DNA from: Serinicoccus chungangensis
GTDB taxonomy: Bacteria; Actinomycetota; Actinomycetes; Actinomycetales; Dermatophilaceae
Direction of reading: 5' to 3'
Assembly: GCF_006337125.1 (NCBI RefSeq)
Contig: NZ_CP040887.1
Coordinates: 1,116,001 to 1,180,000, forward strand
DNA: 64,000 nt
Part shown: one piece after another, positions 1 through 9,073 of the stretch
Layout: each line of letters begins with the position of its first letter
How positions within the stretch are numbered: the stretch's first letter is position 1
Made by a program: the position numbers and the translations under genes
The notes under the pieces: generated by a model
The model's input: only the letters and a program-made list of their open reading frames with translations
Told to the model about the DNA's origin: nothing
The model's database searches: none

Positions 1-1
1 C

Positions 2-277
2 GCCGACGTGCGGCTGTGGCCGACGCTCGTGCGCTTCGACGCGGCCTACCACGGCCACTTCAAGTGCAACCGGCACAAGCTGACGGAGATGCCGGTCCTG
101 TGGGCCTACGCCCGGGACCTGTGGCAGACGTGGGACTTCGGCTCGACCGTCGACCTGGAGCACGTCAAGGCGCACTACTACGCCACGCACCGCGACATCA
201 ACCCGACCGGTGTGGTCCCGCTGGGCCCCGACACCAGCGGCTGGACCACGCCGCACGGCAGGGACGCGCTGGGCTGA
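2..277 (+). CDS. Glutathionyl-hydroquinone reductase-like (GST family), C-terminal part
   Basis: The gene enters from the left edge, so only the last 91 codons are visible and the true start is outside. The segment LVRFDAAYHGHFKCN followed by NRHKLTEMPVLWAYARDL and the ending INPTGVVPLGP...TPHGR is the conserved C-terminal helical domain of the ECM4/YqjG family. Those enzymes reduce glutathionyl-hydroquinones in proteobacteria. Actinobacteria generally lack glutathione, so the physiological thiol here (perhaps mycothiol) is unknown. The catalytic Cys of the N-terminal thioredoxin-like domain is not in view. A GTG at 8 is in frame but is an internal codon. Confidence 0.85.
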   Translation, partial: ADVRLWPTLVRFDAAYHGHFKCNRHKLTEMPVLWAYARDLWQTWDFGSTVDLEHVKAHYYATHRDINPTGVVPLGPDTSGWTTPHGRDALG

Positions 278-316
278 GCGCGGGACCACCCGCTCGGCGG
301 GCCGGGGCCCGGTGGC

Positions 317-322
317 TACCAT
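317..322 (+). promoter_or_regulatory. Leaderless -10 hexamer of trpS
   Basis: TACCAT lies 8 nt before the GTG start at 331. It fits the TANNNT -10 pattern seen at many starts in this window and implies transcription begins at or next to the start codon. There is no Shine-Dalgarno sequence between them. Confidence 0.5.
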
Positions 323-330
323 CACTCGTC

Positions 331-1470
331 GTGACCACCGAGCCCCAGCCGACCCGACCGCAGGACGAGCCCGGCAGCGAGGCGGTGTCGGACTCCGCGT
401 CCGAGGCCTCCCTGCGCCGCAGCGTGGCCCGGAGCGAGCAGATCTGGGCCGACCTGGAGCACCACCCGTCCCGCTACCGCATGCTCACCGGGGACCGCCC
501 CACGGGCCACCTGCACCTCGGGCACTACTTCGGCAGCCTGCGCAACCGGGTCGCGCTGCAGGACCAGGGCGTGGACACCTGGGTGCTCATCGCCGACTAC
601 CAGGTCATCACCGACCGGGACAGCGTCGACTCGATCCAGGAGCGGGTCTTCTCCCTGCTCACCGACTACCTGGCGGTCGGCATCGACCCGGCGCGCACCA
701 CGATCTTCGCGCACTCCCAGGTGCCGGCCCTCAACCAGCTGCTGCTGCCGTTCCTGTCGCTGGTCACCGATGCCGAGCTGCGGCGCAACCCGACCGTCAA
801 GGCCGAGCAGGAGGCGACGGGGGGTCGGCCCATGACCGGGCTCATGCTCACCTACCCCGTGCACCAGGCCGCCGACATCCTCTTCTGCAAGGCCAACGTC
901 GTGCCGGTCGGCAAGGACCAGCTCCCGCACGTGGAGCAGACCCGGGTGGTGGCCCGCCGCTTCGACGAGCGCTACGGCCGGGCCGGGGACGGCTCGGCGC
1001 CGGTGTTCCCCGCCCCCGACGCGCTGCTGTCGGAGGTGCCGAACCTGCTGGGCACCGACGGGCAGAAGATGAGCAAGTCCCGGGGCAACGTCATCGAGCT
1101 GCGGATGAGCGCCGACGACACCGCGCGGGCCGTCAAGAAGGCCGTGACCGACCCCCACCGGCACATCACCTACGACCCGGTCGGGCGGCCCGAGGTGTCC
1201 AACCTCGTCCTGCTCGCCTCGCTGACGACCGGTCGCGACCCGCACGCCGTCGCCGAGGAGATCGGGGACGGCGGGTCGGGCGCCCTCAAGCGGGTGGTCA
1301 CCGAGGCCGTCAACGAGCACCTCGCGCCGCTGCGGGCGCGCAGGGCCGAGCTGGAGGCGGACCCGGCCGAGCTGCGGCGCGTGCTCGCCGCCGGCAACGC
1401 GCACGCGCACGAGGTCGCCGAGGCGACGTTGGCCGAGGTGCGCGAGGCCATGCAGATGGTCTACTCCTGA
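331..1470 (+). CDS. trpS: Tryptophan--tRNA ligase
   Basis: Class I aminoacyl-tRNA synthetase that charges tRNA-Trp in the cytoplasm. The HIGH-type motif GHLHLGHYFG is near residue 60 and the KMSKS loop (GQKMSKSRGN) near residue 246. The 379-residue length is slightly above the roughly 330-340 of the family because of a 45-50 residue polar N-terminal extension. The frame is open further upstream to 16, but that part overlaps the preceding reductase gene in another frame. GTG 331 with a TACCAT -10 box just before it is the best start. It is followed 25 nt later by the glycerate kinase gene, probably in one transcript. Confidence 0.95.
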   Translation: MTTEPQPTRPQDEPGSEAVSDSASEASLRRSVARSEQIWADLEHHPSRYRMLTGDRPTGHLHLGHYFGSLRNRVALQDQGVDTWVLIADYQVITDRDSVDSIQERVFSLLTDYLAVGIDPARTTIFAHSQVPALNQLLLPFLSLVTDAELRRNPTVKAEQEATGGRPMTGLMLTYPVHQAADILFCKANVVPVGKDQLPHVEQTRVVARRFDERYGRAGDGSAPVFPAPDALLSEVPNLLGTDGQKMSKSRGNVIELRMSADDTARAVKKAVTDPHRHITYDPVGRPEVSNLVLLASLTTGRDPHAVAEEIGDGGSGALKRVVTEAVNEHLAPLRARRAELEADPAELRRVLAAGNAHAHEVAEATLAEVREAMQMVYS

Positions 1471-1495
1471 TCCGCCGCGCGGACGAGGGCCCCTG

Positions 1496-2599
1496 ATGGT
1501 CAGCACGCCACGCGTGGTCGTCGTCGTCGACCGTTCCGGCGACCGGCTGCCGCCCGGCACGGAAGAGGCCGTGGCGGGGGGCTGGCGCCGGGGAGCCCCG
1601 CACGCGCGGGTCGAGGCGCACCTGCTGCACGACGGGGGAGCCGGCTTCGCCGCGGTCGTGGCCGAGCGCGCCGCCGCCTCGGGCGCCCCCACGACGACCC
1701 ACCCCGTCCTCGTCCCCGACCCGGCCGGACGCGAGGTCCCGGCCGCGGTCGTCGTCGTCGGCGAGGGGCGGGAGGCCACGGCATACCTCGACACCGCCCA
1801 GGTGGTGGGACGCCACCTGGTGGACGACGACCGGCTGGCGGACCCGGTCGGCCTCACCAGCGCCGGGGTCGGCGTGCTGCTCGACCGCGCCCGGGCCCTC
1901 GGGGTCGGCCGCGTCGTCGTGGGCGCCGGTCCGGCGGCCGCGCACGACGGCGGTCGCGGACTGCTCACCGAGCTCGGGGCCGGCGCCGAGCTCGAGCACC
2001 TGGCCGCGGTCCGTGAGCGGTGGGCCGACGTCGCGCTGGTGCTCGCCACGACCACCGAGGCGTCGCTGCTGGGCTTCCACGGGGCGAGCGCCTCGCTGGG
2101 CGAGCTGGGGGTGGCCCCCGCGGTGACCCAGCGGCTGGAGACCGAGCTGGGGATGCTCACCGACCGCGTCAACGCGCTGCTGCCGCCGCCCCGGGACCTG
2201 CTGACCGGGCTGCCCCGTCGTCCGGAGCGGTCACCGGGGTCGGGGGTGGGCGGGGGGATCGGGTACGCCCTCCAGCTGCTCGGTGCCCGCACCGACACGG
2301 GTCCCCGTCTGCTGCTCGAGGAGCTCGGGGTCGGCGCCCGGCTGGCCGGGGCGCTGGTGGTGCTCGTCACCGCGACCTACGACTACACCACCGTCCACAC
2401 GGGCGTGGTCCCCGACACCGCCCGCGCGGCCTCCGAGGTGGCGGCACCCACGGTCGTCCTGGCCGGCGAGGTGGCCGTCGGGCGCCGGGAGGGGATGTCG
2501 CTCGGGGTGAGCGGGTCCTACGGCCTGCGCCCGGGGGAGGACCTTTCCGACCTGGCGGGGCGGGTGGCCCGCACCTGGACGCCGCCCGGACCCCGGTGA
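1496..2599 (+). CDS. Glycerate kinase family protein
   Basis: The 367-residue protein matches the GarK/GlxK-type glycerate kinase family, which phosphorylates D-glycerate with ATP. Supporting features are SAGVGVLLDRARALG followed by a glycine-rich turn, the segment ELGMLTDRVNALLP, and GGGIGYALQLLGA near residue 250, where these kinases carry GAAGGLG-type loops. The N-terminal VVVVVDRSGDRLPP part is divergent from enterobacterial enzymes. Start ATG 1496 is 25 nt after trpS. The pairing of this gene with erpA matches M. tuberculosis Rv2205c-Rv2204c. Substrate specificity is inferred from family only. Confidence 0.8.
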   Translation: MVSTPRVVVVVDRSGDRLPPGTEEAVAGGWRRGAPHARVEAHLLHDGGAGFAAVVAERAAASGAPTTTHPVLVPDPAGREVPAAVVVVGEGREATAYLDTAQVVGRHLVDDDRLADPVGLTSAGVGVLLDRARALGVGRVVVGAGPAAAHDGGRGLLTELGAGAELEHLAAVRERWADVALVLATTTEASLLGFHGASASLGELGVAPAVTQRLETELGMLTDRVNALLPPPRDLLTGLPRRPERSPGSGVGGGIGYALQLLGARTDTGPRLLLEELGVGARLAGALVVLVTATYDYTTVHTGVVPDTARAASEVAAPTVVLAGEVAVGRREGMSLGVSGSYGLRPGEDLSDLAGRVARTWTPPGPR

Positions 2600-2601
2600 C
2601 G

Positions 2602-2607
2602 TACCCT
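2602..2607 (+). promoter_or_regulatory. Putative -10 hexamer of erpA
   Basis: TACCCT immediately follows the glycerate kinase stop. A transcript from about 2614 would have a roughly 70-nt leader containing GAGAGGA ahead of the ATG at 2685. No convincing -35 element is visible. Confidence 0.35.
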
Positions 2608-2684
2608 GGCGGGGACGGGAACAGGAAGGCCCCAGGGCGACGTTCCCCGTTCACGACTTCCCCTCACGAGAGGACCCTCAGCGC

Positions 2685-3035
2685 ATGACCGACACCCAGA
2701 CCACCAAGAGCCACGGCGTCACGCTCAGCGATGTCGCGGCGGGCAAGGTCAAGAGCCTGCTCGAGCAGGAGGGTCGCGACGACCTGCGCCTGCGGATCGG
2801 GGTGCAGCCGGGCGGCTGCTCGGGGCTCATCTACCAGCTCTACTTCGACGAGCGCAGCCTCGACGGCGACCTGGTCGCCGACTTCGACGGTGTCGAGGTC
2901 GTCGTGGACCGGATGAGCGCCCCCTACCTCGACGGCGCGTCGATCGACTTCGCCGACACGATCGAGAAGCAGGGCTTCACGATCGACAACCCCAACGCCG
3001 GCAGCTCCTGCGCCTGCGGGGACAGCTTCAGCTGA
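2685..3035 (+). CDS. erpA: A-type iron-sulfur carrier ErpA
   Basis: HesB/IscA-family A-type carrier of 116 residues that takes assembled Fe-S clusters to apo-targets in the cytoplasm. The three cluster-ligating cysteines are present: Cys45 in GGCSGL, and Cys109 and Cys111 in the C-terminal SCACG. Length is normal for the family. ATG 2685 is preceded by GAGAGGA. The position next to the heme/Fe-S rich respiratory genes is conserved in actinobacteria (Rv2204c). The Rieske protein QcrA encoded downstream is a plausible client, which is inference. Confidence 0.93.
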   Translation: MTDTQTTKSHGVTLSDVAAGKVKSLLEQEGRDDLRLRIGVQPGGCSGLIYQLYFDERSLDGDLVADFDGVEVVVDRMSAPYLDGASIDFADTIEKQGFTIDNPNAGSSCACGDSFS

Positions 3036-3048
3036 CGCCGGGGGCGGG

Positions 3049-3759
3049 ATGGTTCCGCAGGAACCGCCGCCCACCCCCTGGGAGCTGACCACCGAGGGTG
3101 CGCTCCCGGGGGAGGACCTGGTCGGGATCGGCGCCGACCTGGAGCCGGGGACGGTGCTGGCGGCCTACCGTGCCGGCCTGTTCCCCATGGGACTCGGCGA
3201 CGGCGGCGCCGCGCCCATCGGCTGGTGGTCACCGGACCCCCGCGGGGTCCTGCTGCCCGGGGACCTCCACCTGAGCCGCTCCGCGCGCCGCTCGACCCGG
3301 GGGCTGAGCGCGACCGTCGACCAGGCGTTCGGGGCCGTCGTGGAGGCCTGCGCCGACCCCGGTCGGGACGGGGGCTGGATCACCCCGCAGATCGCCGAGG
3401 CCTACGGTGCCCTGCACGAGCTCGGGTGGGCGCACTCGGTGGAGGTATGGCGCGGGGACGAGCTGGTGGGCGGTGTCTACGGCTTGGCGGTCGGCCGCCT
3501 CTTCGCCGGCGAGTCGATGTTCCACCGGGCCCCCGACGCCTCCAAGGCGGCCCTGCACGAGCTGGTCGCGGTGCTGTCCGAGGACGGTGAGCCCTGGCTG
3601 CTGGACGTCCAGTGGCAGACCCCCCACCTCCGCTCCCTCGGGGTCCGGGCGGTGGACCGCGGGACCTACCTGCGTCTGCTGCGCGAGCGGGTGCCGCAGG
3701 ACCTCCCGAGCCGGTGGCGCGGCATACCCCCCGGTGGCGGAGCCGTGACCACCCGGTGA
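3049..3759 (+). CDS. aat: Leucyl/phenylalanyl-tRNA--protein transferase
   Basis: Transfers Leu or Phe from aminoacyl-tRNA to N-terminal Arg/Lys of proteins, marking them for ClpS/ClpAP-type degradation (bacterial N-end rule). The 236-residue protein shows the family signature blocks AYRAGLFPMG, IGWWSPDPRGVL, SVEVWRGDELVGGVYGLAVG and GESMFH, then LLDVQWQTPHLRSLG near the C-terminus. Only 13 nt separate it from erpA, suggesting co-transcription. No ClpS or ClpA gene is in the window. Confidence 0.93.
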   Translation: MVPQEPPPTPWELTTEGALPGEDLVGIGADLEPGTVLAAYRAGLFPMGLGDGGAAPIGWWSPDPRGVLLPGDLHLSRSARRSTRGLSATVDQAFGAVVEACADPGRDGGWITPQIAEAYGALHELGWAHSVEVWRGDELVGGVYGLAVGRLFAGESMFHRAPDASKAALHELVAVLSEDGEPWLLDVQWQTPHLRSLGVRAVDRGTYLRLLRERVPQDLPSRWRGIPPGGGAVTTR

Positions 3760-3762
3760 GGG

Positions 3763-3768
3763 TAGAGT
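3763..3768 (+). promoter_or_regulatory. Leaderless -10 hexamer of ctaC
   Basis: TAGAGT begins 3 nt after the aat stop codon and ends 7 nt before the GTG at 3776, so the cytochrome oxidase operon probably has its own leaderless promoter. Confidence 0.5.
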
Positions 3769-3775
3769 GTCTGGC

Positions 3776-4702
3776 GTGAAGCCGACCGTCCCAGCATCAA
3801 GAGGTGGATCTGTGCCACGGACCGAACGAGCAGGGGTCCCGTCCGGGTCCGTGAGGCGCCGGGCCGTCGCCCTGGCGGCCGCCGGCGCGGGCGTGGCGGT
3901 GCTGTCGGGGTGCGGCGAGGCCGTCACCCGCGGCTACCTGCCCGAGCCCGCGACCGAGGTCGGCGCCGACGTCGTCGGCTTCTGGAACGCCACCTGGATC
4001 GCGGCCCTCGCGGTCGGGGCACTCGTCTGCTTCCTCGTCCTGTGGGCGGTCTTCGCCTACCGGCGGCGCAGCGAGGACGAGGTCCCCGTGCAGTTCCGCT
4101 ACCACGTGCCCTTCGAGATCCTCTACACCGTGGTGCCGATCCTCATGGTCGCCGCGATGTTCGGGCAGACGGTCAACCTGCAGAACGCCATGCTGGACAC
4201 CGACCAGGAGCCCGACGTGGTGGTCAACGTGGCCGCCAAGAAGTGGAGCTGGGACTTCAACTACGTCGAGGAGCAGGTCTACGTCACCGGCCAGCAGGCT
4301 CGCGAGCTCAACGAAGGCCAGCCGGGCGTGCCGGAGACCCTCCCGCGGCTGGTGCTCCCGGTCGACAGCCGCGTCGAGTTCGTGCTGACCTCGCGCGACG
4401 TCATCCACTCCTTCTGGGTCGTCAACTTCCTGCAGAAGCTCGACATGGTCCCGGGGCGGGTCAACATCTTCCAGGTGACCACCACCGAGGAGGGCACCTT
4501 CGCCGGCAAGTGCGCCGAGCTCTGCGGCGCCTACCACTCCGAGATGCTCTTCGAGGTCGACGTGGTCTCGCAGGAGGAGTACGACGCCTTCATCGCCGGT
4601 CTCGAGGAGTCGGGCAACACCGGTCAGCTGGGGCCGGACCTGGACCAGTACGAGCTGCAGCCCGACCAGCAGGACAAGCTGCCCGAGGGAGTGAGCAACT
4701 GA
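3776..4702 (+). CDS. ctaC: Cytochrome c oxidase subunit II (lipoprotein)
   Basis: CuA-bearing subunit of the aa3 terminal oxidase. A lipoprotein-type signal (VAVLSGC, Cys46 from this start) is followed by two membrane helices and an extracytoplasmic cupredoxin domain. The CuA ligands C-A-E-L-C-x3-H-x2-M are complete at Cys246, Cys250, His254 and Met257. GTG 3776 is chosen because TAGAGT lies 7 nt upstream. GTG 3767 is also in frame, and GTG 3812 has a purine-rich AGAGGTGG ahead of it and would give a shorter signal. It overlaps ctaD by one base (TGATG). Electrons come from the QcrC cytochrome encoded nearby. Confidence 0.95.
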   Translation: MKPTVPASRGGSVPRTERAGVPSGSVRRRAVALAAAGAGVAVLSGCGEAVTRGYLPEPATEVGADVVGFWNATWIAALAVGALVCFLVLWAVFAYRRRSEDEVPVQFRYHVPFEILYTVVPILMVAAMFGQTVNLQNAMLDTDQEPDVVVNVAAKKWSWDFNYVEEQVYVTGQQARELNEGQPGVPETLPRLVLPVDSRVEFVLTSRDVIHSFWVVNFLQKLDMVPGRVNIFQVTTTEEGTFAGKCAELCGAYHSEMLFEVDVVSQEEYDAFIAGLEESGNTGQLGPDLDQYELQPDQQDKLPEGVSN

Positions 4703-6486
4703 TGGCCATCACCACCCAGCGCCCCCAGGTCGGTGCACCCACCACCACGTCGACGCCACCGATGTCCGAGCGCAGCTCCTTCGTGCGCAACGCGGTGCGG
4801 GTCCTCACCACCACCGACCACAAGGTCATCGGCAACCTCTACTTCGTCGCCACCATGGTGTGGTTCATCCTCGGCGGGCTCATGGCGCTGCTCATCCGCG
4901 CCGAGCTGTTCGTGCCGGGGCTGCAGGTGGTGGACAACCCCGAGATCTACAACCAGCTGTTCACCATGCACGGCACGGTCATGCTGCTGATGTTCGCGAC
5001 CCCGCTCTTCGCCGGCTTCGCCAACGCCCTCGTGCCGCTGCAGATCGGCTCGCCCGACGTGGCCTTCCCCCGGCTCAACATGCTGGCCTTCTGGATGTTC
5101 CTGTTCGGCAGCCTCATCGCGGTCGGCGGCTTCCTCACCCCCGGTGGCGCGGCGAGCTTCGGCTGGTTCGCCTACCAGCCGCTGGCCGGGCCGACGCACA
5201 GCCCCGGCCTCGGCGGGGACCTGTGGGTCATCGGGCTCGCGGTGAGCGGTTTCGCGACGATCTTCGGCGCGGTGAACTTCATCACGACCATCCTGTGCAT
5301 GCGGGCCCCCGGCATGACGATGTTCCGGATGCCGATCTTCACCTGGACGATCCTGGTCACCTCGATCCTCGTGCTCGTGGCCTTCCCCGTGCTGGCCGCC
5401 GCCTTCTTCGGGATGGCGACCGACCGCCTCTTCGGCTGGCACATCTTCGACCCCGAGCACGGTGGGGCCATGCTCTGGCAGCACCTCTTCTGGTTCTTCG
5501 GCCACCCCGAGGTCTACATCATCGCGCTGCCCTTCTTCGGCATCATCTCCGAGGTCATCCCGGTCTTCTCCCGCAAGCCGCTCTTCGGCTACAAGACCCT
5601 GGTGATGGCGACGATGGCGATCGCCGCGCTCTCGGTGTCCGTCTGGGCCCACCACATGTACGCCACGGGCGCCATCCTGCTCGAGTTCTTCACCATCATG
5701 ACCATGCTCATCGCGGTCCCGACCGGCGTGAAGTTCTTCAACTGGATCGGCACCATGTGGAAGGGCTCCATCAAGATGGACACGCCCATGCTGTGGGCGG
5801 TGGGCTTCCTCATCACGTTCCTCTTCGGCGGGCTCACCGGCATCATCCTGGCCAGCCCCGCCCTGGACTTCCACGTCTCGGACACCTACTTCGTGGTGGC
5901 GCACTTCCACTACGTCGTCTTCGGCACCGTGGTCTTCGCGATGTTCGCCGGCTACTACTTCTGGTGGCCGAAGTTCACCGGCCACATGCTGGACGAGCGG
6001 CTGGGCAAGATCCACTTCTGGATGCTCTTCCTGGGCTTCCACGGCACCTTCCTCATCCAGCACTGGCTGGGGGTGCAGGGCATGCCCCGGCGCTACGCCG
6101 ACTACCTGCCCGAGGACGGCTTCACCTGGATGAACCAGCTGTCGACCGTGTCCTCCTTCCTGCTCGCCGCCTCCATGCTCCCGTTCTTCTACGCGGTCTG
6201 GAAGAGCTTCCGGACCCCCAAGGTGGAGGTCGACGACCCGTGGGGCTGGGGTATGTCGCTGGAGTGGGCGACGTCCTGCCCGCCCCCGAGGCACAACTTC
6301 GAGTCGCTGCCGCGGATCCGGTCCGAGCGCGCGGCCTTCGACCTGCACCACCCGGAGATCGGCACGCTGGAGTCGACGGAGCCCGACAAGGGTGTCGTCG
6401 AGCAGCTGCTCGGGGGACCCGACACCGACCCGGACGGCCAGAACGGCACGGAGACCGGTGGCTACACCGGAAGGGAGCGCAGCTGA
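4702..6486 (+). CDS. ctaD: Cytochrome c oxidase subunit I
   Basis: Catalytic heme-copper subunit of the aa3 oxidase, 594 residues with about 12 membrane helices. The heme a ligand region ([12 protein letters not shown]), the CuB block ([14 protein letters not shown], then WAHHMYATG) and the heme a/a3 histidines in [11 protein letters not shown] are intact. The HPEVY Glu and downstream residues place it in the A-type family. ATG 4702 overlaps the ctaC stop, and the stop overlaps ctaF the same way, so the three subunits are translationally coupled. The C-terminal tail after residue 500 is hydrophilic and cytoplasmic. Confidence 0.97.
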   Translation: MAITTQRPQVGAPTTTSTPPMSERSSFVRNAVRVLTTTDHKVIGNLYFVATMVWFILGGLMALLIRAELFVPGLQVVDNPEIYNQLFTMHGTVMLLMFATPLFAGFANALVPLQIGSPDVAFPRLNMLAFWMFLFGSLIAVGGFLTPGGAASFGWFAYQPLAGPTHSPGLGGDLWVIGLAVSGFATIFGAVNFITTILCMRAPGMTMFRMPIFTWTILVTSILVLVAFPVLAAAFFGMATDRLFGWHIFDPEHGGAMLWQHLFWFFGHPEVYIIALPFFGIISEVIPVFSRKPLFGYKTLVMATMAIAALSVSVWAHHMYATGAILLEFFTIMTMLIAVPTGVKFFNWIGTMWKGSIKMDTPMLWAVGFLITFLFGGLTGIILASPALDFHVSDTYFVVAHFHYVVFGTVVFAMFAGYYFWWPKFTGHMLDERLGKIHFWMLFLGFHGTFLIQHWLGVQGMPRRYADYLPEDGFTWMNQLSTVSSFLLAASMLPFFYAVWKSFRTPKVEVDDPWGWGMSLEWATSCPPPRHNFESLPRIRSERAAFDLHHPEIGTLESTEPDKGVVEQLLGGPDTDPDGQNGTETGGYTGRERS

Positions 6487-6887
6487 TGCGGGCAGAGGTC
6501 AAGGTCTTCGGCGCGCTGGTGCCGTTCTTCGCCCTGGCGACGGCGCTCTACGCCTGGTTCACCGACCCGAAGGAGTGGGTGGGCATCCTCGGGCTGCTGC
6601 TGACGATGCTCTTCTCCGCCTTCATCTCCTTCTACCTCTGGGTGACGGGCCGCAAGACCGACGCCCGGCCCGAGGACGACCTGCAGGGGGAGATCGCCGA
6701 CCTCTCCGGCGACTACGGCCACTTCGCGCCGTACTCGTGGTGGCCGCTGTGGCTGGGACTGTCGGTCGCGGCCGTGGCCCTGGGGCTCGCCGTGGGGTGG
6801 TGGCTGTTCATCTGCGCCGTCCCGTTCCTGCTGGTCTCGATCCTCGGCTGGACGTTCGAGTTCTTCCGCGGGGCCAAGGCGGTCTAG
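6486..6887 (+). CDS. ctaF: Cytochrome c oxidase subunit IV (actinobacterial type)
   Basis: Small 133-residue membrane subunit found in actinobacterial aa3 oxidases and bcc-aa3 supercomplexes. Four hydrophobic segments are visible: two before the polar stretch TGRKTDARPEDDLQGEIADL, and two after SWWPLWLG. There are no redox ligands, as expected for this structural subunit. ATG 6486 overlaps the ctaD stop by one base. The operon ends here with a strong hairpin at 6912. Confidence 0.93.
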   Translation: MRAEVKVFGALVPFFALATALYAWFTDPKEWVGILGLLLTMLFSAFISFYLWVTGRKTDARPEDDLQGEIADLSGDYGHFAPYSWWPLWLGLSVAAVALGLAVGWWLFICAVPFLLVSILGWTFEFFRGAKAV

Positions 6888-6911
6888 ACGCCCCGACGGG
6901 GCACACGTGCC

Positions 6912-6942
6912 AGGAGCGGGCGGCCGGTGGCCGCCCGCTCCT
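6912..6942. terminator. Bidirectional hairpin terminator between ctaF and the oxidoreductase gene
   Basis: A perfect 14-bp stem (AGGAGCGGGCGGCC pairing with 6929-6942) with a 3-nt loop lies between convergent genes. There is no U-tract, as is common in very GC-rich actinobacteria. Confidence 0.75.
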
Positions 6943-6959
6943 GCGTCGTGGTCTGCCCT

Positions 6960-6993
6960 GGTCTCAGGGCACCAGCGGTCTCAGGGCACCAGC
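6960..6993. repeat. 17-bp tandem duplication at the 3' end of the oxidoreductase gene
   Basis: GGTCTCAGGGCACCAGC occurs at 6960-6976 and again, back to back, at 6977-6993. The second copy contains the stop codon of the leftward gene, and the first is its duplicate downstream, so the last codons and stop are present twice. Confidence 0.85.
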
Positions 6994-7952
6994 AGCAGCT
7001 TCCCGGTCGTCCCGCCGGCCTCCAGGTCCTCGTGCGCCTGACGGGCCTCGGCCAAGGGGTAGCGCGCCGAGATGCGCACGTCGAGCTCGCCGGCGGCGAC
7101 GAGGTGGAGCAGGTCGTCCGCGCGGGCGGTGAGCTCGGCCCGGTCGGCGACGTAGTGGGCCAGGCTGGGCCGGGTGAGGAAGAGCGAGCCCTGCTGGTTC
7201 AGCACCTGGGGGTCGACCGGGGGGACCGGGCCGCTGGCCGCGCCGAAGAGCACCATGGTGCCGCGGGGGCGCAGGAGCTCGAGCCCGGCGTCGAAGGTGT
7301 CCTTGCCCACCCCGTCGTAGACGACGTGCACCCCGTCACCGCCGGTGATCTCCCTGACCCGCTCGACCAGGTCCTCGTCGCGGTAGAGCACGACGTCGTG
7401 GGCGCCCGCCTCGCGGGCCAGGTCGGCCTTGGCCGGCGTGCCCACGGTGCCGACGACCCGGGCGCCCGCGCGGGCCAGCAGCTGGGTGAGCAGCAGGCCC
7501 ACCCCGCCCGCGGCCGCGGTCACGAGGGCGGTGTGCCCGGGGGCGGCCTCGAAGGTCGTCCGGGAGAGGTAGTGCGCGGTGAGCCCCTGGAGCATGACGG
7601 CGGCCGCGGTCTCGAGGTCGACCTCCGCCGGCACGCGGACGAGGCGGTCGGCGGCCACCACGGCCTCGTCGGTGTAGCCCGTCCCCGGCGACATGGCCCA
7701 CGCGACCCGGTCACCCTCGGAGACCCCGGAGACGTCCGGACCCACGGTGCGGACGGTGCCCGCTCCCTCGCTGCCCACGACGAACGGGGTCGGCAGGGGG
7801 TAGGCGCCGGAGCGGTGGTAGACGTCGATGAAGTTGACCCCGGCGGCGGCCACCTCGACGAGCACCTGGCCGGGGCCGGGCTCGGGTGAGGGGCGGTCGA
7901 CGAGGGTGAGAGCCTCCGGCCCTCCGGGCTGTTCCACGATGACGGCACGCAT
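6981..7952 (-). CDS. NADPH:quinone oxidoreductase family protein (zinc-independent MDR)
   Basis: Medium-chain dehydrogenase/reductase of 323 residues, resembling quinone oxidoreductase QorA. The N-terminal part PEALTLVDRPSPEPGPGQVLVEV and the GVNFIDVYHRSGAYP block are typical. AAAGGVGLLLTQLLA near residue 150 is the nucleotide-binding Rossmann loop. The structural and catalytic zinc cysteines of alcohol dehydrogenases are absent, consistent with the Qor branch. ATG 7952 sits 6 nt after a TAGCGT -10 box, so it may have a leaderless transcript as well as read-through from trpD 23 nt upstream. The substrate is unknown. Confidence 0.85.
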   Translation of the reverse strand: MRAVIVEQPGGPEALTLVDRPSPEPGPGQVLVEVAAAGVNFIDVYHRSGAYPLPTPFVVGSEGAGTVRTVGPDVSGVSEGDRVAWAMSPGTGYTDEAVVAADRLVRVPAEVDLETAAAVMLQGLTAHYLSRTTFEAAPGHTALVTAAAGGVGLLLTQLLARAGARVVGTVGTPAKADLAREAGAHDVVLYRDEDLVERVREITGGDGVHVVYDGVGKDTFDAGLELLRPRGTMVLFGAASGPVPPVDPQVLNQQGSLFLTRPSLAHYVADRAELTARADDLLHLVAAGELDVRISARYPLAEARQAHEDLEAGGTTGKLLLVP

Positions 7953-7958
7953 GCCGCG

Positions 7959-7964
7959 ACGCTA
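7959..7964 (-). promoter_or_regulatory. Leaderless -10 hexamer of the quinone oxidoreductase gene
   Basis: TAGCGT on the minus strand ends 6 nt before the ATG at 7952, inside the short trpD-oxidoreductase gap. Confidence 0.45.
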
Positions 7965-7975
7965 TCGCGGGCCGG

Positions 7976-9073
7976 TCAGCCGGTCGCGGCGACCCACCGC
8001 TGCACCACCTGGGCGGCGGCACCGCTGTCGAGGGCCTCGGCCGCCCGGCGCATCCCGTCGCGGACCGCCCCGTCCAGCTCCTCCGCGGTGTCGGGGTGGG
8101 AGGAGGACTCACCCGCCTCGACCAGGGCCAGCGCCGTGCCGGCGTTGAGCAGCACCGCGTCGCGCACGGCGCCGGTCTCCCCGTCGAAGAGGCGGCGGGC
8201 CACGCGGGCGTTGTGGTCGGCGTCCTGACCGCGCAGCTCCTCGAGGGGATGCAGCGGGACGCCGAGGCGTCGGGGATCGAGGACGTGGGGGTGCACCCGG
8301 CCCCCGTCGTCCGCCCACCACAGCGAGCTCGTGGTCGCGGTGGTGATCTCGTCCAGGCCGTCGTCACCCCGGAAGACCACGGCCTGGGTGCCCCGGTCGG
8401 CGAAGACCTGCGCCATGAGCGGGGCCATCCGGGCGTCCGCGCAGCCGACGGCGGCGTAGCGCGGCTGGGCGGGGTTGGTCAGCGGGCCGAGGAAGTTGAA
8501 GGCGGTGCCGATCCCGAGCTCGCGGCGCACGGCGCCGGCATACCTCATCGACGGGTGGAAGGTGAGGGCGAAGCAGAACGTGATGCCCGCCTCGTGCGCG
8601 ACCTGCCGGACCCGCTCGGGGGAGAGGTCCAGGCGGACGCCCAGGGCCTCGAGCATGTCGGCGGAACCGGACCGGCTGGAGGCCGCGCGGTTGCCGTGCT
8701 TGACCACGGTCGCACCCGCCGCCGCCATGACGACGGCCGACATGGTGGAGATGTTGACCGTCATCGCGCGGTCCCCGCCGGTCCCGACGATGTCGACCGT
8801 CGGCCCGGGCACCTCGAAACGGTGCGCGTGCTCCAGCATCGTGCTCGACAGCCCGGACATCTCCTGCGCCGTCTCACCCTTGGTGCGCAGCGCGGTCAGG
8901 AAACCGCCGAGCTGGGCGTCGCTGGCCGCGCCGGTCATGACCTGGTCCATGACCCAGGAGGTGGTGCCGCTGGAGAGGTCCTCTCCGCGCGTCAACGAGC
9001 TGAGGACGTCCGCCCAGGTGGTGGTGACGGCTGCGGCGCCGGCCCCGCCCGTCCGGTCGGCGCCGTCGGTCAC
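7976..9073 (-). CDS. trpD: Anthranilate phosphoribosyltransferase
   Basis: Second step of tryptophan synthesis from chorismate: joins anthranilate to PRPP. The 365-residue protein carries the PRPP loop DIVGTGGD, the [24 protein letters not shown] block, [14 protein letters not shown] and the [15 protein letters not shown] segment. GTG 9073 overlaps the stop of the upstream receiver gene (GTGA), implying coupled translation. An upstream in-frame extension would overlap that gene wholly and is rejected. The other trp genes are not in the window. An isolated trpD near ctaE is also the arrangement in M. tuberculosis (Rv2192c). Confidence 0.95.
   Translation of the reverse strand: MTDGADRTGGAGAAAVTTTWADVLSSLTRGEDLSSGTTSWVMDQVMTGAASDAQLGGFLTALRTKGETAQEMSGLSSTMLEHAHRFEVPGPTVDIVGTGGDRAMTVNISTMSAVVMAAAGATVVKHGNRAASSRSGSADMLEALGVRLDLSPERVRQVAHEAGITFCFALTFHPSMRYAGAVRRELGIGTAFNFLGPLTNPAQPRYAAVGCADARMAPLMAQVFADRGTQAVVFRGDDGLDEITTATTSSLWWADDGGRVHPHVLDPRRLGVPLHPLEELRGQDADHNARVARRLFDGETGAVRDAVLLNAGTALALVEAGESSSHPDTAEELDGAVRDGMRRAAEALDSGAAAQVVQRWVAATG

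Noticed and set aside
16..330. N-terminal extension of trpS back to 16
   Set aside because: It overlaps the reductase gene in another frame, is not conserved in type, and GTG 331 has a -10 box correctly placed.
4929..4937. Second DnaA-like box (GGTGGACAA), and similar at 52526
   Set aside because: One mismatch and inside conserved coding sequence; explained by codons.
4624..6351. Long leftward open frame antisense to ctaD
   Set aside because: Its translation is His/Glu/Gly/Arg-rich with no family resemblance. It mirrors a well-conserved gene on the other strand, as is usual in very GC-rich DNA.
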